Below are positions 59,508-64,000 of a DNA stretch of 64,000 nt, piece by piece. Below the pieces are notes generated by a model, which did no database searches, was not told the DNA's origin, and worked only from the letters and a program-made list of their open reading frames with translations. The translations under genes and the position numbers were made by a program. The stretch's first letter is position 1. Each line of letters begins with the position of its first letter. Source of the stretch: Bradyrhizobium manausense (GTDB lineage: Bacteria > Pseudomonadota > Alphaproteobacteria > Rhizobiales > Xanthobacteraceae); contig NZ_JAFCKB010000025.1 in NCBI RefSeq assembly GCF_018130615.1, positions 55,436-119,435 of the forward strand. Direction: 5' to 3'.

Positions 59508-60647
59508 ATGGACTTGGCGCGCTGGCATCTGCCCGTGCTCATTCTGCTCGCCCTCGCGGGGGCTGCGGCTCGCGCAAACGCCGCGGAGTTCTACACCGAG
59601 GATTTGCGGATCCCGATGGCGGAGGCCGGACCGCAGGGGCTGGAGGCGTTTCTGGTCCGCCCCACCGGGACCAAGCGCTATCCGCTGGCGCTGCTGAGCC
59701 ACGGCTCGCCGCGCAGCTTCGACGACCGCGCGACGATGTCGGCGCACAAATATTATGGCATTGCGCTGGAATATGCCCGGCGCGGTTTTGCCGCGCTGAT
59801 CGTGATGCGGCGCGGCTACGGCACCTCGCCCGGCGGGCGCATCGACAGCGTCGGCGGCTGTGCCAATGCGGCCTATCTGCCGGCGGCAGCCGTTGCGGTC
59901 GCCGACTTGCGCGCCGCGATCGATGCGATGGCACGGCGGCCCGATGTCACCACGTCAGGCATGATCGCGGCCGGACATTCCGCCGGCGGGCTCGCCACCG
60001 TGGCGCTGACCGCGCAGGCCCCGGCCGGCCTCGTCGCCGCGATCAGCTTTGCCGGCGGTCGCGGCTCGCGCGACGATGACGACGTCTGCAACGAGGATGG
60101 GCTGGTGCAGGCCTTTGCCAGCTTCGGCAAGACCTCACGCGTGCCGATGCTGTGGGTCTATGCGGCCAACGATTCCTATTTCGGCCCCGCCCTGGCGCGA
60201 CGTTTTTACGACGGATTCCGTGCCGGCGGCGGCAACGCCAAGTTCGTCACGGCGCCGCCTTACAGCGATGACGGCCATTATCTCTATTCCGTGGTGGCCC
60301 GCCCGCAATGGACGCCCTATCTCGACGCCTTCCTGCGCGAGCGCGGGCTCGCCCACGACATGCTGAGCGCGCCCGATCCGCTGCCGCCGCCGGGCCAGCT
60401 CAACGACGCGGCCAAAGCCGAGTTCTCGCGCTATCTCGCCAGCACCACGCCGCACAAGGCTTTTGCCGTGTCCCCCAATGGCGGTTACGGCTGGCGCTCG
60501 GGGCGCGACACCGTGGACGACGCGCGACGCGATTCGCTGGCGGCCTGCATGAAATGGTCGCCGACCTGCACGCTCTACGCGGTCGACGACCAGCTCGCCG
60601 GCGGCACCCAAAGGACATCGACGGACCAGAGCTCGCGCGCGCGATAG
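59508..60647 (+). CDS. Exported alpha/beta-hydrolase
   Basis: 379-residue exported serine hydrolase of the dienelactone-hydrolase/prolyl-oligopeptidase-like fold. Signal peptide of ~26 residues (ends ARANA). Catalytic triad: S158 in AAGHSAGGLA, D222 in YAANDSYFG and H257 in DDGHYLY, all visible. The oxyanion-side motif LLSHGSP is at ~64. A ~100-residue C-terminal extension ending in CTLYAVDDQLAGG is extra relative to minimal hydrolases and contains a KAFAVSPNGGYGWRSGRDTVDDARRDSLAACMKWSPTCTLYAVDD pattern that looks like a separate small domain with two Cys. Start ATG 59508. Substrate unknown. Confidence 0.82.
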   Translation: MDLARWHLPVLILLALAGAAARANAAEFYTEDLRIPMAEAGPQGLEAFLVRPTGTKRYPLALLSHGSPRSFDDRATMSAHKYYGIALEYARRGFAALIVMRRGYGTSPGGRIDSVGGCANAAYLPAAAVAVADLRAAIDAMARRPDVTTSGMIAAGHSAGGLATVALTAQAPAGLVAAISFAGGRGSRDDDDVCNEDGLVQAFASFGKTSRVPMLWVYAANDSYFGPALARRFYDGFRAGGGNAKFVTAPPYSDDGHYLYSVVARPQWTPYLDAFLRERGLAHDMLSAPDPLPPPGQLNDAAKAEFSRYLASTTPHKAFAVSPNGGYGWRSGRDTVDDARRDSLAACMKWSPTCTLYAVDDQLAGGTQRTSTDQSSRAR

Positions 60648-60667
60648 GCACGCGACCGCGGACCGAG

Positions 60668-61483
60668 CTAGAGCCGTTCGCTGAGCGCGAGCTTGTAGCC
60701 GACACCGGTGACGGTGGCGATGACGGGCGTGCCGCTGCCGACGAGCTTGCGGCGCAGCCGCGCCACCAGCGCATCGACGGTGCGGATGTCGACCTCGGCC
60801 TGGCGGTTGCTGACGACCTCGATCAGGTAGTCGCGGCTCAGCGGCCGTCCGTCCGCGCCGACCAGCGCGGCGAGCAGGTCGAACTCGGCGCGCGTCAATG
60901 CCACCGGCTTGCCGTCGCTGCCGAGCAGCTCGCGCCGCGTCAGGTCGATGATCCAGTCGCCGAAGGCGATCGAATTGTGGTTGCGTGCGGCCTTGCGATC
61001 GATCGAGCGACGCCGCAGCACGCTGCGCGCACGCGCCAGCAGATCGCGCAGATTGATCGGCTTGGTAACGTAATGATCGCCGGCGATCTCGAGGCCGAGG
61101 ATGCGATCGACGTCGGTGTCTCTACGGGTCACGAAGATGATGCCGGCGTTGCTGGTCGCCTGGATCTCCTTGGCGAGCTCGAAGCCGTCGCCGTCGGGCA
61201 ACTGCACGTCGAGGAAGACGAGGTCGGTGCGCGCGCGCAGCGCCTGGCGGCATTCCGCGCAGGTGCCGGCGCCGACCACGTCGAAATTGTTCTCGCTGAA
61301 GTAACCGACCAGCATCGTTCGCGTCACGGGATCGTCTTCCACGACGATCAGCCGCTCGCGTCCGATGGGCCGCAGTTCCCGAAGCGCGGAATCAGCCACG
61401 ATGTTGGATATCCTGTGTCCCTGCGACCCGGTGGACAAATTCAGATCGCCGCGTGATGCGCTGTCTTGTGAACGGACATTCAC
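60668..61483 (-). CDS. OmpR-family response regulator, orphan
   Basis: 271-residue DNA-binding regulator. The receiver domain (residues ~44-160) has the acidic pair in VVEDDP, the phospho-acceptor Asp in VFLDVQLPDGDGFEL and the Thr/Lys in VTRRDTD...YVTKPI, all intact. The winged-helix (~180-270) ends in RTVDALVARLRRKL...VTGVGYKLAL, the OmpR/PhoB signature; TorR-like by pattern. A ~40-residue N-terminal extension precedes the receiver; ATG 61483 is used, but a later start is possible. No histidine kinase gene lies within the window, so it is an orphan or uses a distant kinase. Confidence 0.85.
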   Translation of the reverse strand: MNVRSQDSASRGDLNLSTGSQGHRISNIVADSALRELRPIGRERLIVVEDDPVTRTMLVGYFSENNFDVVGAGTCAECRQALRARTDLVFLDVQLPDGDGFELAKEIQATSNAGIIFVTRRDTDVDRILGLEIAGDHYVTKPINLRDLLARARSVLRRRSIDRKAARNHNSIAFGDWIIDLTRRELLGSDGKPVALTRAEFDLLAALVGADGRPLSRDYLIEVVSNRQAEVDIRTVDALVARLRRKLVGSGTPVIATVTGVGYKLALSERL

Positions 61484-61767
61484 GGCCTATTCGAGCCCCC
61501 GAATTGCATGCCGGAATACTAGGCGCGTTGCGTCGCCCAAACAATATAGGTCACGGTCCTGAACCATTTACTATGAATTGTCCCACACTTCTCACTGAGC
61601 GCATCGATACTTCAAGAATCTTCCGACGTGGCGGGCACCCATGATTCCGCTGATCCGAATCCGAATTGAACCGAGCGTTCCGCCGCGCAAGTCGGCGCGG
61701 CTTGCCTGGCGGCCGCCTTCGACCCTAGTCTGATCGGATCGGCCGGCTTCGCACGGGAGGAGGCGCC

Positions 61768-62616
61768 ATGGAAGTCATTCTGCTCGGCACCGGCGGCCCG
61801 CGGCCGGACCCGCGCCGCACGGCGACGACCACGCTGATCAGGCTCGGCGAGGAGAACATCCTGTTCGATGCCGGCCGCGGCGTCATGGTGCAGCTCAGCA
61901 AGGCGGGCGTGCCGCTCGGCACCATCAACACGGTGTTCCTCACCCATCACCATTTCGATCATATCGGCGACCTCTACGATGTGATGCTGAATTCATGGAT
62001 GCATGGGCGCAAGGATGAGCTGCGCATCTTCGGGCCGCCCGACACCGAACGGCTGGTCAATACGCTGGTGACGCAAGTCTACGACAAGGACATCGCCTGG
62101 CGCGATCAGGGCGAGCCGACCTTCGGCGGCTGGAAGCCGGTGGTCGCGACGGACATCATTCCGGGTCCCATTCTCGACACCGGGCGCTGGAAGATCAGCG
62201 CCGAGCTCGTCTCGCATGGCGACGGCCTCGACATGTCGCCGGCGTTCCTCGCGCGCTGGATGTGCCTCGGCTACCGCTTCGAGGCGGAAGGCAAGGTCAT
62301 CGCGATTTCCGGCGACACAGTCCCCTGCCCCGGTCTCGAGCGGCTGGCCGAGGGCGCCGACCTGCTGGTCCAGGTCTGCTTTCTGGCAACGCCTGAGATC
62401 AACAACGAGCATTTCCGCCGGCTTGCGAAATACACGATCGCCTGCGGCGACACCGTCGGCAAGATCGCGGCCAAGGCCGGCGTCAAGAAGCTGGCGCTGA
62501 CCCACCACAGGCCGCGCACCGACGACGCCATGCTGAACGCGCTGCTCGCCGACGTTCAGAAGGACTATTCGGGTCCTGTCATCATCGGCGAGGATCTCAC
62601 GCGGATCGAGGTGTGA
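61768..62616 (+). CDS. Metallo-beta-lactamase-fold hydrolase (RNase Z/YcaJ-like)
   Basis: 282-residue Zn-dependent MBL-fold enzyme. The metal motif is LTHHHFDHIG (H60, H62, D64, H65), with later His in SHGDG, SGDT and THHRP as further ligands. The short N-terminus (MEVILLGTGGPRPDPRRTATTTLIRLGEENILFDAGRG) is typical of the RNase Z / ElaC-like and arylsulfatase-like group, but the flexible exosite arm of true tRNase Z is absent, so a small-molecule hydrolase is likelier. Strong GGAGGAGG before the ATG. Stands alone. Confidence 0.83.
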   Translation: MEVILLGTGGPRPDPRRTATTTLIRLGEENILFDAGRGVMVQLSKAGVPLGTINTVFLTHHHFDHIGDLYDVMLNSWMHGRKDELRIFGPPDTERLVNTLVTQVYDKDIAWRDQGEPTFGGWKPVVATDIIPGPILDTGRWKISAELVSHGDGLDMSPAFLARWMCLGYRFEAEGKVIAISGDTVPCPGLERLAEGADLLVQVCFLATPEINNEHFRRLAKYTIACGDTVGKIAAKAGVKKLALTHHRPRTDDAMLNALLADVQKDYSGPVIIGEDLTRIEV

Positions 62617-62620
62617 GCGC

Positions 62621-63505
62621 TTAAGACGTTCCCACCTCGATGCGGAACGACAACCGCTCCTCCGCCGCGGGAGCGATCTGCATCAGGCCCGGCTTGTCGC
62701 TGAATTCGCCGTCGAAGTCTTTGGGGCTGGCGTAGCCGCGCCAGGGTTCGATGCAAAGGAACGGCGCGCCCGATGGTTTCGACCAGACACCGAGCTCGCG
62801 AAAGCCGCGCCAGGACATCTTGAGCCAGGGACCGGCGCCATTGGTGGCGGCATAGCGAACGGCGCGGCTGTTGACGGGATCGAGGATGACGGCGTCGTTG
62901 GTGAACAGGGATTCCGACAGAGGAAGCACAGTGCCTCGCACCGGGCTCGGATCCGTTGCCGCAAGCAGGAGCCCGCCCTCGACACGGCGAACCGGAGACG
63001 GCTCCTCGTGCGTGAATGTCAGCGCGTAGCTCTCCTTCGGCACGCCGGCCTGAAGCGGCCAGTTGAAAGCAGGATGGCCTCCGAGCGACACCGGCAATGT
63101 CTCGCCGCCAGTGTTGACGATTGTGAGCGAGAGATCGAGACCGGATTCATCGAGCGCATAGGCCGCCGTCAGCCGAAACGCGAACGGATAGAGCGCGCGC
63201 GTGGCCTCGCTGTCTTCGAGCACGAGCGAGCACCTGCTCTCGCCGCGCTCCGTCCACGCAAACCGGCTGTCGCGCGCAAAGCCGTGCTGGGTCATCCGGT
63301 AGGTCTCGCCCCGATGCCGCATTTCGTCATCGGCAAGACGCCCGACGATCGGAAACAGCAGCGGCGCATGGCGCGTCCAGGCCGGACCTGCCTGCCAGAC
63401 GAATTCGGTGCCGTCCTTGTGCCTGAGCGAGCACATCTCGGCGCCATGCGCCTTGATGGTCGCGGTGAGTCCGCCGCAGCGAATCGTGTGTGTATCGTCG
63501 GTCAT
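62621..63505 (-). CDS. Aldose 1-epimerase-family protein
   Basis: 294-residue galactose-mutarotase-like protein (LacX/YihR-type branch). Visible are SLRHKDGTEFVWQAGPAWTRHAPLLFPIVGRLAD, HGFARDSRFAW (catalytic His) and SLGGHPAFNWPLQAG (second His) near residue 140, with WSKPSGAPFLCIEPWRGYASP at the end (catalytic Glu). ATG 63505 with GGAG ten bases upstream is preferred; ATGs at 63517 and 63547 are possible. Converges on the MBL gene (4-bp gap) and follows ugd on the same strand. Confidence 0.83.
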   Translation of the reverse strand: MTDDTHTIRCGGLTATIKAHGAEMCSLRHKDGTEFVWQAGPAWTRHAPLLFPIVGRLADDEMRHRGETYRMTQHGFARDSRFAWTERGESRCSLVLEDSEATRALYPFAFRLTAAYALDESGLDLSLTIVNTGGETLPVSLGGHPAFNWPLQAGVPKESYALTFTHEEPSPVRRVEGGLLLAATDPSPVRGTVLPLSESLFTNDAVILDPVNSRAVRYAATNGAGPWLKMSWRGFRELGVWSKPSGAPFLCIEPWRGYASPKDFDGEFSDKPGLMQIAPAAEERLSFRIEVGTS

Positions 63506-63559
63506 GACAGTCTCCATGGCGGCAGCCGCGACCGGATCATATCGCATCGGAAACGATTT

Positions 63560-63585
63560 CGCCCGCCTCGCCCGCGAGGCGGGCG
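63560..63585 (-). terminator. Hairpin after ugd
   Basis: CGCCCGCCTCG and CGAGGCGGGCG with a 4-base loop, perfect 11-bp stem, 23 bp after the ugd stop; no U-run follows, so it may act as terminator or be a family F repeat half. Confidence 0.45.
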
Positions 63586-63607
63586 ATCATCAGTTCCGCA
63601 TGACTTG

Positions 63608-64000
63608 TCAGGCCTGGGGCGAGCGCCCGACGCTCTCGTAAGTGAAACCGGCCGCAGCCATCTCTTCGGGACGATAGATGTTGCGGAGGTCGACGACGAC
63701 GGGCTGCGCCATGGTCGCCTTCAGCCGGTCGAGATCGAGCGCGCGGAACTGCACCCATTCGGTGACAATGACGAGCGCATCGGCGCCCTGCGCGCACGCG
63801 TAAGCATCTTCGCAATAGGTGATGTTCGGCAGCTCGCTCCTGGCCTGCTCCATGCCAACGGGATCGAAGGCCTTTACCTTCGCGCCCATGTCGAGAAGGC
63901 CGGTGACCAGCGGGATCGACGGGGCATCGCGCATGTCGTCGGTGTCGGGCTTGAAGGTCAGGCCGAGCACCGCGATGGTCTTGCCGCGCAAGCTACCGCC
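63608..64000 (-). CDS. ugd: UDP-glucose 6-dehydrogenase, 3' end only
   Basis: C-terminal 130 residues of the NAD-dependent enzyme that oxidises UDP-glucose to UDP-glucuronate for surface polysaccharides; the 5' two-thirds lie beyond the right edge. The visible part is the UDP-binding domain: KTIAVLGLTFKPDTDDMRDAPSIPLVTGLLDMGAKVKAFDP, then ADALVIVTEWVQFRALDLDRLKATMAQPVVVDLRNIYRP, both signatures of the UDPGDH C-terminus. The frame is continuous to base 64000. Confidence 0.92.
   Translation of the reverse strand, partial: GGSLRGKTIAVLGLTFKPDTDDMRDAPSIPLVTGLLDMGAKVKAFDPVGMEQARSELPNITYCEDAYACAQGADALVIVTEWVQFRALDLDRLKATMAQPVVVDLRNIYRPEEMAAAGFTYESVGRSPQA

Overview
The window is about 64 kb of GC-rich chromosome with the gene content, codon use and intergenic palindrome families of an alphaproteobacterium close to Bradyrhizobium. 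Evidence for this assignment is the near-perfect GGAAC-N16-CGTT (EcfG-type) stress promoters, the FadE/FadA/FadJ, PaoABC and VanA/VanB protein types, and repeated 80-150 bp palindromic elements of the kind seen across Bradyrhizobium genomes. No rRNA, tRNA, CRISPR array, IS element, phage or integrase gene was seen, so this reads as ordinary chromosome with a few accessory modules.

Layout. 1-4.5 kb: a glycerol-phosphate block (glpD cut by the left edge, a GlpR/DeoR-type repressor, a HAD phosphatase) with a Phd/VapC toxin-antitoxin pair sitting in the opposite orientation between glpD and its presumed regulator; then a Tat-exported NTF2-like protein. 4.7-11.2 kb: a small stress-promoter gene and a tightly coupled beta-oxidation operon (fadE, fadA, fadJ, thioesterase). 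11.5-17.5 kb: a flavin reductase and an RND efflux system (lipoprotein adaptor, permease, TetR regulator). 17.7-21.2 kb: an MFS transporter, a DUF2809-like membrane protein, a YcaQ-type DNA glycosylase and a very methionine-rich exported peptide. 21.4-28.2 kb: an aromatic-acid catabolic run (MarR, FAD hydroxylase, MHS transporter, aldehyde dehydrogenase, benzoylformate decarboxylase). 28.2-34.7 kb: an envelope region with a secreted caspase-like protein divergent from an OmpA-like protein (a CRP-type site lies in front of each), then a PMT-type glycosyltransferase divergent from a FecR-domain/beta-barrel gene pair. 34.8-37.3 kb: two VOC proteins, a His-rich cupin, CsbD and an FKBP isomerase. 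37.4-43.1 kb: periplasmic aldehyde oxidoreductase paoCBA and a gamma-glutamyltransferase. 43.2-48.9 kb: trhO-slyX, a diguanylate cyclase, a small stress-promoter gene, hemE and a divergent hemC-like gene. 48.9-53.7 kb: a TetR gene, an NTF2-like gene with a large palindromic operator, a GGDEF-EAL protein and two small envelope proteins. 53.9-56.7 kb: a Rieske demethylase operon (vanA, a GntR/FCD regulator, vanB) with two GTATAC-centred palindromes upstream. 57-64 kb: phosphoglucomutase, cytochrome c, a secreted hydrolase, an orphan response regulator, a metallo-beta-lactamase-fold hydrolase, an aldose epimerase and the 3' end of UDP-glucose dehydrogenase.

How parts may work together (inference). 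The decarboxylase and aldehyde dehydrogenase near 26 kb plus VanAB at 54-57 kb could form a route from methoxylated benzoylformates through vanillin-type aldehydes and vanillate to protocatechuate. Three unrelated small proteins (4740, 36494, 46309) share GGAAC-N16-(C/T)GTT promoters and so probably belong to one general-stress regulon. The glycosyltransferase beside an exported protein with a Pro-Ser linker suggests a linked surface-glycoprotein module. These are the most promising unusual features; none is proven by sequence alone.
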